Origin: Candidatus Rokuibacteriota bacterium
Lineage (GTDB): Bacteria; Methylomirabilota; Methylomirabilia; Rokubacteriales; CSP1-6
Direction of reading: 5' to 3'
Length of the DNA: 32,304 nt
Assembly: GCA_003221515.1 (NCBI GenBank)
Contig: QHSI01000142.1
Span: 23,723-56,026, forward strand
Below, piece by piece: positions 23,156-30,195 of this stretch. How positions within the stretch are numbered: the first letter of the stretch is position 1; each line of letters opens with the position of its first letter. The translations under genes were made by a program, and so were the position numbers. The notes beneath the pieces were generated by a model, which saw nothing but the letters and a program-made list of their open reading frames with translations, searched no databases and was not told the DNA's origin.

Positions 23156-23823
23156 CCACCCAGCACTGTCCCGAGCCAGGCGGAGATGTCGCGAATCTCC
23201 TCGATGCACACGGAGTGGCCCATTCGGTACTCGTGCCACTCCACGCGATAACCGAGCTCGACGAGCACCGAGCGCGCGCGGAGCGCCCGGGCCGGCGGGA
23301 TCATCTCGTCGTCGGCGCCGTGCGCCATGAAGATCGGCGTCGTGCGATTGGCGGGCGCGGCCTCGGCGGCCAGCGTGTCGGCCAGCGGCAGGGAGCAGGA
23401 GAGCGCCATGATCCCGGCGAGACGCTCGGCGTGGCGCGGGCCGGTGTGGAGCGCCATCGCGCCACCCTGCGAGAAGCCGGCCAGCACGATCGCCGACGCT
23501 TGGATGCCGCGCGATTTCTCGCGCTCGATCAGCGCCTCGATCGACTTCTGCGAGGCGCGCACGCCGTCGGGGTCTTCGCGTCGCTGGCCGTGGTCGTCGC
23601 GGATGTCGTACCACGCGCGCATCACGTAGCCCCCGTTGATCGTCACCGGCCGCATCGGCGCGTGGGGGAACACGAAGCGCACGCCGGTGCCCGCGGGCAG
23701 CGCGAGCGCGGGCACGATGTCGACGAAGTCGTGGCCGTCGGCGCCGAGCCCGTGCATCCACACGATGCTGGCGCGCGGCGCCGGTGCCGTCTCGATCTCG
23801 ATCGCCTCGAGTAGATCGGGCAT
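23152..23823 (-). CDS. Carboxylesterase / acyl-protein thioesterase-like hydrolase
   Basis: A 223-residue alpha/beta hydrolase of the carboxylesterase/phospholipase (EstB/APT-like) family that cleaves short-chain carboxylic or thioester bonds. The MHGLGADGHDF oxyanion region is at about 23-33, the nucleophile Ser in GFSQGGAM near 117, acid Asp in HGADDEMIP near 172 and His in MGHSVC near 204, followed by the usual short C-terminal helix. The length is typical. ATG 23823 is chosen because it is 2 bases after the stop of the upstream phosphoesterase gene and matches the family N-terminus; the longer frame overlaps that gene. No signal peptide, so it is cytoplasmic. The downstream small gene overlaps its stop. 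Confidence 0.92.
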   Translation of the reverse strand: MPDLLEAIEIETAPAPRASIVWMHGLGADGHDFVDIVPALALPAGTGVRFVFPHAPMRPVTINGGYVMRAWYDIRDDHGQRREDPDGVRASQKSIEALIEREKSRGIQASAIVLAGFSQGGAMALHTGPRHAERLAGIMALSCSLPLADTLAAEAAPANRTTPIFMAHGADDEMIPPARALRARSVLVELGYRVEWHEYRMGHSVCIEEIRDISAWLGTVLGG

Positions 23824-23825
23824 GG

Positions 23826-25223
23826 TCAGGGCGCCTTCGGCAGCGGAACGGGCCCGCGCGGAGGCTGCGAGAAGTCGAACGCCTCCAGCGGTGCGGCGGC
23901 GTGCCGGTCGCGCTCCGTCAAGGGCTCGAGGCCGAAGCGCCATTCGATCAGCTTCAGCACCGAGGCGTGGTCGTACGCGCGACGGCCGATGACGCCGCGC
24001 CGGGCATAGGGGGAGACGATCAGCGTCGGCACGCGCGTGCCGAGCCCGAAGCGATCGATGACCGGCGGGCGGACGTGGTCGAACCAGCCGCCGCCCTCGT
24101 CGTAGGTGATGACGACCGCGACGCGCGGCCAGTAGCGGCTCGCCATCACCTTTCCGACGATCTCGCCGATCCAGCGATCGCCGGCGCCGACCGTCGAGGA
24201 CACCGCGTGGGCGTTCTGCTTCCAGTGCGGCTTCACGAACGAGACCGCCGGCAGGCCGCCGTCACGCAGGGCGCGGCTGAACTCGGACGCGTCGCGGATG
24301 TGCGTGCGGCCCTCCGCGGTCTCCATGATGCGCTTCACGTACTGGAACGGGTTGTGGTGCGGCGTCAGGCCTTGTTTCACCGCGTTGGCGCCGCCGCCCC
24401 AGCCCGTCGCGTACCACGCCCACGACACGCCCGCCGCGTCGAGACGGTCGGCGATCGTCGGAGCCGTCTGCGGCTCGTGGAGGATCCGCGTCACGCGTTG
24501 CGGCGGATAGGGGGGATCGAGGTTGTTGACGACCCAGCCCTCGGGGTCGACCTCGCCGTCCTCGTCGACGCGTCCATCGGGCCCGACGCCGAGGGCGCGC
24601 TCGGCGGCGGGCGCCTCGCGGTAGCGCGCCACGCCTCCGGAGATCAGATAGAAGTGATTCGGAAACGAGCCGCCGTGAATCCCCTGGAACCAGTGGTCGA
24701 GCAGCACGAACTCGTCGGCCAGCCGCCACTGCACCGGGCTCGCGACGCGATCGTAGTAGCCCATCGTGACGCCGCCGCTCGTGCCTTCGGCCACCCATCG
24801 GCCCATCGGAATGCCGTCGGCGCCGACGCCGTACTGCCGTTGCATGTGATAGAAGCGGTGGACCGGATTGTTGGTCTCGTCGAGCGGTCCCACGAAGCGC
24901 AGCATCGCGAACGGCGCGTTCGGCAAGTCGGCGGGGAAGCGCTGATCGGGCTTGCCCTCGCGGCCCAGCGCCGCCGGGAGTGTCGGATACGCCGCGCCGT
25001 TCTGGTCGGCCTGCCGGCCACGGTACCCGGCGAGCCCGGTCGCGCCGGGATATGTCCCGAAGAGATGATCGAACGAGCGGTTCTCCAGGAAGAGCACGAC
25101 GATGTGATCGATCGGCGCGCGCGCGCCGGCCGACGGCTCGCCGCCGCCGAGCCCGGCCGCGCACGCCGCCAGGACGGCGCCGACGAGGACGAGCGCGACG
25201 AGTCCTGGACGGCGACCGAGCAT
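23826..25223 (-). CDS. Secreted lipoprotein phosphoesterase (phospholipase C / acid phosphatase family)
   Basis: A 465-residue exported protein. A basic start and hydrophobic stretch lead to the lipobox LAAC with Cys21, so it is probably an anchored lipoprotein. The phosphoesterase (PF04185) domain begins with HIVVLFLENRSFDHLFGTYPG, whose Glu-Asn metal residues are typical, and continues through DHWFQGIHGGSFPNHFYLISGG near the middle, YDEGGGWFDHVRPP and DHASVLKLIEWRFGLEPLTERD near the end. Family members hydrolyse phospholipids or phosphomonoesters. The frame stays open far upstream, antisense to the next gene, but ATG 25223 gives the signal peptide and lies just after a -10-like TAGAAT. It is first of a minus-strand operon with the carboxylesterase. 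The substrate is unknown. Confidence 0.9.
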   Translation of the reverse strand: MLGRRPGLVALVLVGAVLAACAAGLGGGEPSAGARAPIDHIVVLFLENRSFDHLFGTYPGATGLAGYRGRQADQNGAAYPTLPAALGREGKPDQRFPADLPNAPFAMLRFVGPLDETNNPVHRFYHMQRQYGVGADGIPMGRWVAEGTSGGVTMGYYDRVASPVQWRLADEFVLLDHWFQGIHGGSFPNHFYLISGGVARYREAPAAERALGVGPDGRVDEDGEVDPEGWVVNNLDPPYPPQRVTRILHEPQTAPTIADRLDAAGVSWAWYATGWGGGANAVKQGLTPHHNPFQYVKRIMETAEGRTHIRDASEFSRALRDGGLPAVSFVKPHWKQNAHAVSSTVGAGDRWIGEIVGKVMASRYWPRVAVVITYDEGGGWFDHVRPPVIDRFGLGTRVPTLIVSPYARRGVIGRRAYDHASVLKLIEWRFGLEPLTERDRHAAAPLEAFDFSQPPRGPVPLPKAP

Positions 25224-25227
25224 GCGG

Positions 25228-25234
25228 TATTCTA
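25228..25234. promoter_or_regulatory. Shared divergent -10 boxes in an 18-bp intergenic space
   Basis: TATTCT (25228-25233, plus) ends 8 nt before the molybdopterin-enzyme ATG at 25242. TAGAAT (25234-25229, minus) ends 5 nt before the phosphoesterase ATG at 25223. They share five base pairs. The whole space between the two start codons is 18 bp and has no Shine-Dalgarno on either strand, so both mRNAs are probably leaderless or nearly so. Confidence 0.45.
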
Positions 25235-25241
25235 CCTGACC

Positions 25242-27554
25242 ATGGCGACTCCACGACTGATGGGTGCGGAAGTCCGGCGCAAGGAAGATCCCCGACTGAT
25301 CACGGGCAGCTCCACCTACGTGGGCGACATCACGCTGCCCGGGATGCACTACGTCGCGTTCGTGCGCAGTCCCCACGCGCACGCGCGCATTCGGGGGATC
25401 GACACCTCGGCGGCATCGAAGCGCCCGGGCGTGTTCGCGGTGGTGACCGGCAACGACATCCGCGGGCTCTGCGCGCCGTTGCCGATCGTTAGCGGTGGCG
25501 AGGGCGGCACCGGCGACGCCGCGGCCAGCGGCGGGCGCAAGCACTACTCGCTCTCGATCGACCGCGTGCGCCACGTCGGCGAGGCCGTCGCCGCCGTCAT
25601 CGCCACGTCGGAAGCGGCCGCGGTCGATGCCGCGACTGAGGTCGTCGTCGACTGGCAACCGTTGCCGGCCGTCACGGACGTCTTCGCGGCCATGGCCAAG
25701 GGCGCGCCTCAGATTCACGACGACGCGCCGAACAACATCGAGCACCAGACCCCGATCAAGGCAGGCGATCCCGACGCCGCGTTCGCGAAGGCCAAGCGTG
25801 TCGTGAAGCAGCGGATGAACAGTCAGCGGCTCTGCGGGGTGCCGCTCGAGGGGCGGGCCACGCTGGCGGCGCCCGATCCCGCGTCCGGCGGGCTTGTCAT
25901 GTGGGCGACCAACCAGGCGCCGCACGGCCTGCGCAACGACCTGGCGACGGCACTCGGCCTGCCGCAGAACCTCATCCGGGTGATTGCCCCTGAGGTCGGC
26001 GGCGGCTTCGGCGTGAAGTTCGGCTGCTACCCGGAGGACGCGACGCTCGCCGTCCTGGCGCGACGCTACAAGCTGCCGCTGCGCTGGACCGAGACGCGGC
26101 TCGAGCACATGATGGCGACGACGCACGGCCGCGCGCAGATCACCGATCTCGAGGCTGCCGTCGAGGACGACGGCACCATCACGGCGCTGCGTATGCGGGT
26201 CACCGCCGACATCGGCGCGTACCCGGTCTTTACGTTCATCCCCGATCTCACGCTGTCGATGGGCATCGGCGTCTACAAGGTCGCGAACGTCGACCTGCAG
26301 TCGACCTGCGTGTTCACCAACTCGACCTCCGTCGCCGCCTACCGTGGCGCCGGCCGTCCGGAAGCCGCGTACTACCTCGAGCGGCTGATGGACGTGATCG
26401 CGGCGGAGCTGGGCCGGGCCCCCGAGGAGATTCGGCGGAAGAACTTCATCCCGCCGAGCGCGTTCCCGTACGCGGCGCCGACCGGCCAGAACTACGACAG
26501 CGGCGAGTACGATCGCGCGCTGACCAAGGCGCTCGAGACCGCCGGGTATGCGAAGCTCCGCGCCGAGCAAAAGGAGCGCGTGCAGCGCGGCGATCGCAAG
26601 CTGCTCGGCATCGGCATGGCGTGCTACGTCGAGATGTGCGGCTTCGGTCCCTTCGAGAGCGCGGTCGTGCGCGTCGAGCCCGGCGGGACGGTGACCGCGT
26701 ACACCGGCACCTCGGCCCACGGTCAGGGCCACGAGACCGCCTTCTCGCAGATCATCTCCGACCACCTCGGCGTGCCGTTCGACAAGATCGTGGTGCGGCA
26801 CGGCGACACGCTGAACACGCCGATGGGCAACGGCACCGGCGGCAGCCGCAGCCTCGTGGTGGGCGGCTCGGCGATCCTCGGCGCGACGCTCAAGGTCCAG
26901 GAAAAGGTCCGCCGACTCGCAGCCCACATGCTGGAGGCGGCGGCGGACGACGTCGTCTTCGCCGCGGGGCGCTATCAGGTGAAGGGCGTGCCCGGCAAGG
27001 CGCTCACGCTCGAGGCGATCGCGCCCAAGGCCTACGGCGAAGGCCTCCCCGACGGCATCGAGTCGGGCCTCGAGGCGACCGAGTTCTTCCGCCCGCCGAA
27101 CCTCGTCTATCCCTTCGGCGCCCACGTCGCCGTAGTCGAAGCCGATCGCGACACCGGCCGCGTGACCGTGCGCAACTTCATCTCGGTCGACGACTGCGGC
27201 GTACGCATCAGCCCTACGCTGGTGGCGGGACAGGTGCACGGCGGCCTCGCGCAGGGGATCGCGCAGGCGCTGCTCGAGGAGCTGGTGTACGGCGCGGACG
27301 GACAGCTCGTGACCGGCACGCTGATGGACTACGCGGTGCCGCACGCCGATGATCTGCCGTCGTTCGTGATCGGCGAGACGGTCACGCCCACGCCGCGCAA
27401 TCCGATGGGCGCCAAGGGCATCGGCGAGGCGGCGACGATCGGCTCCACGCCCGCGATCGTGAACGCGGTCGTGGACGCGCTGCGCCCGTTCGGCGTGCGG
27501 CATCTCGACATGCCGCTGCGCCCCGAACGGGTGTGGAAGGCGGCCGCGAAGTAG
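25242..27554 (+). CDS. Xanthine/CO dehydrogenase-family molybdopterin-binding large subunit (form II CoxL-like)
   Basis: A 770-residue molybdenum hydroxylase large subunit. The N-terminal RRKEDPRLITGSSTYVGDI segment, the VGGGFGVKFG molybdopterin loop and the AYRGAGRPEA active-site loop at 366-375 mark form II; form I CO dehydrogenase has AYRCSFR. The catalytic base is Glu729 in AKGIGEAAT. These enzymes hydroxylate aldehydes, purines or aromatic and aliphatic substrates with water, passing electrons through separate FeS and FAD subunits. Neither partner is adjacent here, which is unusual, so the other subunits must lie elsewhere or the enzyme works differently. ATG 25242 lacks a ribosome site but is 8 nt after TATTCT. 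The open frame further upstream is antisense to the phosphoesterase and was discarded. Confidence 0.93.
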   Translation: MATPRLMGAEVRRKEDPRLITGSSTYVGDITLPGMHYVAFVRSPHAHARIRGIDTSAASKRPGVFAVVTGNDIRGLCAPLPIVSGGEGGTGDAAASGGRKHYSLSIDRVRHVGEAVAAVIATSEAAAVDAATEVVVDWQPLPAVTDVFAAMAKGAPQIHDDAPNNIEHQTPIKAGDPDAAFAKAKRVVKQRMNSQRLCGVPLEGRATLAAPDPASGGLVMWATNQAPHGLRNDLATALGLPQNLIRVIAPEVGGGFGVKFGCYPEDATLAVLARRYKLPLRWTETRLEHMMATTHGRAQITDLEAAVEDDGTITALRMRVTADIGAYPVFTFIPDLTLSMGIGVYKVANVDLQSTCVFTNSTSVAAYRGAGRPEAAYYLERLMDVIAAELGRAPEEIRRKNFIPPSAFPYAAPTGQNYDSGEYDRALTKALETAGYAKLRAEQKERVQRGDRKLLGIGMACYVEMCGFGPFESAVVRVEPGGTVTAYTGTSAHGQGHETAFSQIISDHLGVPFDKIVVRHGDTLNTPMGNGTGGSRSLVVGGSAILGATLKVQEKVRRLAAHMLEAAADDVVFAAGRYQVKGVPGKALTLEAIAPKAYGEGLPDGIESGLEATEFFRPPNLVYPFGAHVAVVEADRDTGRVTVRNFISVDDCGVRISPTLVAGQVHGGLAQGIAQALLEELVYGADGQLVTGTLMDYAVPHADDLPSFVIGETVTPTPRNPMGAKGIGEAATIGSTPAIVNAVVDALRPFGVRHLDMPLRPERVWKAAAK

Positions 27555-27558
27555 CTAG

Positions 27559-28221
27559 CTAGCGGCTCGGCGTGGCCTCGAGGAGCCCGGTGGGGCAGGC
27601 GACACCGGTGCCGCCGAGCCCGCAGTAGCCGCCGGGGTTCTTGGCGAGGTACTGCTGGTGATAGTCCTCGGCGTAATAGAACTCCGGCGCGTCGAGGATC
27701 TCCGTGGTGATCGTGCCGAAGCGCGCCTTCGAGAGCATCTTCTGGTACGCGTCGCGTGAGGCCTCGGCCTGTCGCCGCTGCTCGGGGGAGTGCACGTAGA
27801 TCCCCGAGCGATACTGCGTGCCGACGTCGTTGCCCTGGCGCATCCCCTGCGTCGGATCGTGGCTCTCCCAGAAGACCTTCAGGAGCACGTCGTAGCCGAC
27901 GCGCTTGGGATCGAACACGACGAGCACGACCTCGTTGTGGCCGGTGAGGCCGCTGCACACTTCCTCGTAGGAGGGGTTCGGCGTGAAGCCGGCCGCGTAG
28001 CCGGCCGCCGTCGTGAAGACGCCCGGCGTCTCCCAGAATTTGCGCTCAGCGCCCCAGAAGCAGCCGAGACCGAACAACGCCTGCTCGAGCCCCGTTGGAA
28101 ACGGCGGCGTCAGCGGATGACGGTTCACGTAGTGAGCGGCGGGGACCGGCATGCGCTCGGCGCGGCCGGGCAACGCCTTGTCTCTGGTCGGCATCACGAG
28201 CTTCTTCGACGCGCCCCACAT
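27559..28221 (-). CDS. msrA: Peptide methionine sulfoxide reductase A
   Basis: A 220-residue MsrA that reduces the S-epimer of methionine sulfoxide in proteins and free form. Catalytic Cys54 lies in [10 protein letters not shown], followed by [41 protein letters not shown] and [11 protein letters not shown], all as in E. coli MsrA. Recycling cysteines are at 200 (GYCGLGG) and 209 (ACPTG). The long N-terminal part ([18 protein letters not shown]) also matches the E. coli type. AGGAGG six bases before ATG 28221 fixes the start; the longer frame upstream is not needed. A possible promoter lies at 28251-28278. It converges on the molybdenum enzyme gene with 4 bases between stops, and is divergent from the DUF1344 gene. 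Confidence 0.96.
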   Translation of the reverse strand: MWGASKKLVMPTRDKALPGRAERMPVPAAHYVNRHPLTPPFPTGLEQALFGLGCFWGAERKFWETPGVFTTAAGYAAGFTPNPSYEEVCSGLTGHNEVVLVVFDPKRVGYDVLLKVFWESHDPTQGMRQGNDVGTQYRSGIYVHSPEQRRQAEASRDAYQKMLSKARFGTITTEILDAPEFYYAEDYHQQYLAKNPGGYCGLGGTGVACPTGLLEATPSR

Positions 28222-28250
28222 GGTGTTCCTCCTGGTGGCGATCTGGTCAC

Positions 28251-28278
28251 ATCTTACCAAGGAGATCGCACTGTTGAA
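28251..28278 (-). promoter_or_regulatory. Possible msrA promoter
   Basis: Minus-strand TTCAAC (28278-28273) and TAAGAT (28256-28251) are 16 bases apart. The -10 is good and the -35 weak. The leader would be about 25 nt and include the AGGAGG site. Confidence 0.35.
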
Positions 28279-28380
28279 CTTTGACACGTCTTATGTGGCT
28301 CTTTGCGACGACGCGCCCCGTCCCGATCTTCAAGTACCCGTAATCACGAGCCGGCAACGGACGATGGACCGGCACGCGAT

Positions 28381-28410
28381 TTGCATTACCCACAGGTAGA
28401 CCCATACTAA
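28381..28410 (+). promoter_or_regulatory. Possible promoter of the DUF1344-like gene
   Basis: TTGCAT (28381-28386) and TACTAA (28405-28410) are spaced by 18 bases. The start point would fall near 28417, at the edge of the GGAGG ribosome site, giving an unusually short leader of about 9 nt. Confidence 0.3.
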
Positions 28411-28425
28411 TTTCCGGAGGAATCA

Positions 28426-28725
28426 ATGCGAAAGATTCTAGGGCTCACGATTGCGATGGCGCTCGCGCTGTCGCTCCCGGCCGCGGCTGGGGAGAGGTTG
28501 GGGACGATTCGGTACTTCGACACCGCGAACCATGCGATCGTCCTGGACGACGGCACCCGGCTCTGGGTGTCCGAGGGCCAGATGAGCGGCCTGTCGCAGG
28601 GGGACTCGGTGAAGGCTTCGTACGAGATGAAAGGCGAACGTAGCGTCGTCACGAGCATCGTGCACAGTCCGGTGGGACCGGACGGCACGGTCGACCCGCT
28701 CGACTCGATTCAATCGCCGGACTAG
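28426..28725 (+). CDS. Small exported DUF1344-like protein
   Basis: A 99-residue protein with a clear Sec signal peptide (MRKILGLTIAMALALSLPAAAG, cleavage near AAA-GE at about 20-22). The mature part of about 78 residues (GTIRYFDTANHAIVLDDGTRLWV, then LSQGDSVKASYEMKG) is a small beta-barrel like DUF1344 proteins of proteobacteria, which are periplasmic and of unknown role. The strong site CCGGAGG before ATG 28426 gives the start. It stands alone: divergent from msrA with about 200 bases between, and converging on a methyltransferase gene with which it shares the CTAG at its stop (28722-28725). Confidence 0.8.
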   Translation: MRKILGLTIAMALALSLPAAAGERLGTIRYFDTANHAIVLDDGTRLWVSEGQMSGLSQGDSVKASYEMKGERSVVTSIVHSPVGPDGTVDPLDSIQSPD

Positions 28726-29411
28726 TCGACTCGTCGTTTCTGCAACACGGCTTCCCACTGGGCCCAGGTGCCGGTCTTCGGCGGCGCGCGGCGCGTGACA
28801 ACTTCACGCGGCCCGGCCAGGAGACGGAACTGGTCGCGAGTAAGATCGCGAAGCTCGTCGGCCGAGTAGAAGTGCACGCACAGGCCGGCCTTGGGCCCAT
28901 CGGAGTACCTCACGGTCAGTCCGCCGAACGGGTTCCGCTCGACCACGGTGTGTCCGAAGTAGACCTCGGTCGTCGCCGCGTTGACCCTCACGAAGAGGAG
29001 ACCCCCGGGGCGCAGCGCCGCCGCCGCCTGCGCGAAGTACGCCGACGCGTCGACCTCGACACCATGTTGAAAGACCTGGATCGCGACGAGGTAGTCGAAG
29101 GCCCGGTCGAAGGCGAGGTCGCGAAAATCGGCGCGAGTGAGCCGGGGCGCCAGCTCGGGTCGGCGCGCGGCGAGCTGGTCGAGGGCTTCACCGGAGATGT
29201 CGAGTCCGTGGAGGTTCAGCCCCGCGTCGACGAGCGGCAGGTAGTTCCGGCCGTTGCCGCAGCCGACGTAGAGTCCGACGCCGGCGAGGGCCTCGGGATG
29301 GGCCCGCAGCGTGGCGACGACCTCGCCCACGAACGGCAGCGGCGGCTCGGCCACGTACCGTCCCTCACGATACTCCGCGTCCCAGCGGGCGGCGACGGGG
29401 CCTCCGCTCAC
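28722..29411 (-). CDS. Class I SAM-dependent methyltransferase
   Basis: A 229-residue Rossmann-fold methyltransferase. Motif I is VGLYVGCGNGRNYLPL near 44-59, with HGLDISGEAL (acidic loop, Asp) near 69-78, RADFRDL near 93-99 and ALRPGGLLFVRV near 135-146. The C-terminal part (FYSADELRDL, QFRLLAGPREVVTRR) resembles TehB/thiopurine-type and tellurite-resistance methyltransferases, but no specific substrate can be named. Its ATG overlaps the stop of the VOC gene by 4 nt, so the two are translationally coupled. It converges with the DUF1344 gene. The fold is certain. Confidence 0.88.
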   Translation of the reverse strand: MSGGPVAARWDAEYREGRYVAEPPLPFVGEVVATLRAHPEALAGVGLYVGCGNGRNYLPLVDAGLNLHGLDISGEALDQLAARRPELAPRLTRADFRDLAFDRAFDYLVAIQVFQHGVEVDASAYFAQAAAALRPGGLLFVRVNAATTEVYFGHTVVERNPFGGLTVRYSDGPKAGLCVHFYSADELRDLTRDQFRLLAGPREVVTRRAPPKTGTWAQWEAVLQKRRVD

Positions 29412-29779
29412 ACTTCGCCTTTCTCCCGCATGGTCTTCTCGTCCCAGAGCCAGATCCGGTAGCTGTCGGGATCCTTCAGCTCGGCGCCGTAGCCCCAGAA
29501 CGTCTTCTGGGGTCCGTGGACGAACTGCACCCCGGCCTTGGACAGATCGCGATACATGCCCTCGACGTCGCCGACCTGGAACGTCAGGACGCAGCTCGGC
29601 CGGCCCGGCCCGCCGGGCGTCTCGGCGAGGAACAGCGTGAAGTCGAACTCGTCTTGCACCGCGATCGTGTGACGCTCGGGAATCTCGAACTCGATCTTCA
29701 GCCCGAGTGTCGTGACGTACCAGTCACGTGATTTCTCGCAGTCACTCACGGCAATCGTGAGGTGGTCGAGCTTGATCAT
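29408..29779 (-). CDS. VOC (glyoxalase/bleomycin-resistance/dioxygenase) family protein
   Basis: A 123-residue protein with two beta-alpha-beta-beta-beta repeats: IKLDHLTIAVSDCEKSRDWY (His6 metal position) opens the first, CVLTFQVGDVEGMYRDLSKAG the second, and ELKDPDSYRIWLWD holds the C-terminal Asp/Glu region. Members are glyoxalases, extradiol dioxygenases, epimerases or drug-binding proteins; the short length suits a glyoxalase-like or binding role. ATG 29779 is preferred over the long upstream frame, which is antisense to the zinc-ribbon gene. Only a G-run precedes it as a possible ribosome site. It heads a two-gene operon with the methyltransferase. Confidence 0.87.
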   Translation of the reverse strand: MIKLDHLTIAVSDCEKSRDWYVTTLGLKIEFEIPERHTIAVQDEFDFTLFLAETPGGPGRPSCVLTFQVGDVEGMYRDLSKAGVQFVHGPQKTFWGYGAELKDPDSYRIWLWDEKTMREKGEV

Positions 29780-29892
29780 GCGCCCCCCCGTTTTGGCCCT
29801 GACAGGATACGCCATGCCGCGGCAAACCGTCACGAAACGCTGAAGTCGCCATGGCGGTCCATCCAGCCCGCGCCGATCGTCGGACTCTGCTG

Positions 29893-29898
29893 TACAAT
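29893..29898 (+). promoter_or_regulatory. Putative -10 box (TACAAT) for the zinc-ribbon gene
   Basis: TACAAT ends 10 nt before the ATG at 29909. Transcription near 29905 would leave a leader of about 4 nt. No Shine-Dalgarno is present. An in-frame ATG at 29897 lies inside the box and so is a less likely start. Confidence 0.4.
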
Positions 29899-29908
29899 GA
29901 CGGCGCTC

Positions 29909-30184
29909 ATGAAGCTGGCGAAAGCGAAGAAAGCCAAGGCGAAGCCTGTGCCCGAGTCGGCCACCGTGATCCGGCTCACCGCCGAGCACACGCTGCAGCG
30001 GACCGCGAAGCGCTTCGTCTCCGGCGCGCCGACGCGGTGTCCCAAATGTGACAGCACGTACATCGGCCGCGAACCCGCGTTCATCCACTGTCGCCTCTGC
30101 GGCAAGCTGGCGCGTATCGCCGACGCGTCGCTCGAGCTGCAGGAGCTCTGGGAGCTCCGCTCCGGCCTCCGCATCGCCTCCTGA
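29909..30184 (+). CDS. Small zinc-ribbon protein with basic N-terminus
   Basis: A 91-residue protein. The N-terminus is Lys/Ala-rich (KLAKAKKAKAKP), suggesting contact with nucleic acid or with a ribosome or membrane surface. Residues about 43-62 hold two CxxC pairs (CPKCDSTYIG ... HCRLCG) forming a zinc ribbon, followed by a helix (SLELQELWELRSGL). ATG 29909 is chosen because the upstream ATG overlaps the -10 box and the longer frame runs into the VOC gene. The M20 peptidase gene begins 11 bases after its stop, so they are probably co-transcribed. I know no specific family. Confidence 0.65.
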   Translation: MKLAKAKKAKAKPVPESATVIRLTAEHTLQRTAKRFVSGAPTRCPKCDSTYIGREPAFIHCRLCGKLARIADASLELQELWELRSGLRIAS

Positions 30185-30195
30185 GGGTCCGCACG

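Noticed and set aside
23784-25241. Upstream extension of the molybdenum enzyme frame
   Set aside because: Antisense to the phosphoesterase gene; family N-terminus begins at ATG 25242.
23826-27503. Minus-strand frame open for 1225 codons through the phosphoesterase and antisense to the molybdenum enzyme
   Set aside because: Only the first 465 codons (from 25223) encode a recognisable protein with its own signal peptide. The rest is low-complexity R/A/H/D-rich antisense of a well-supported gene, as expected in G/C-rich DNA.
27551-27563. Repeated CTAG (GCTAGCTAGC) between the molybdenum enzyme and msrA
   Set aside because: Explained by two facing TAG stop codons four bases apart; too short to call a site.
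28281-28286. Perfect -35 TTGACA in the msrA/DUF1344 space
   Set aside because: No acceptable -10 box at 16-19 bases downstream on the plus strand.
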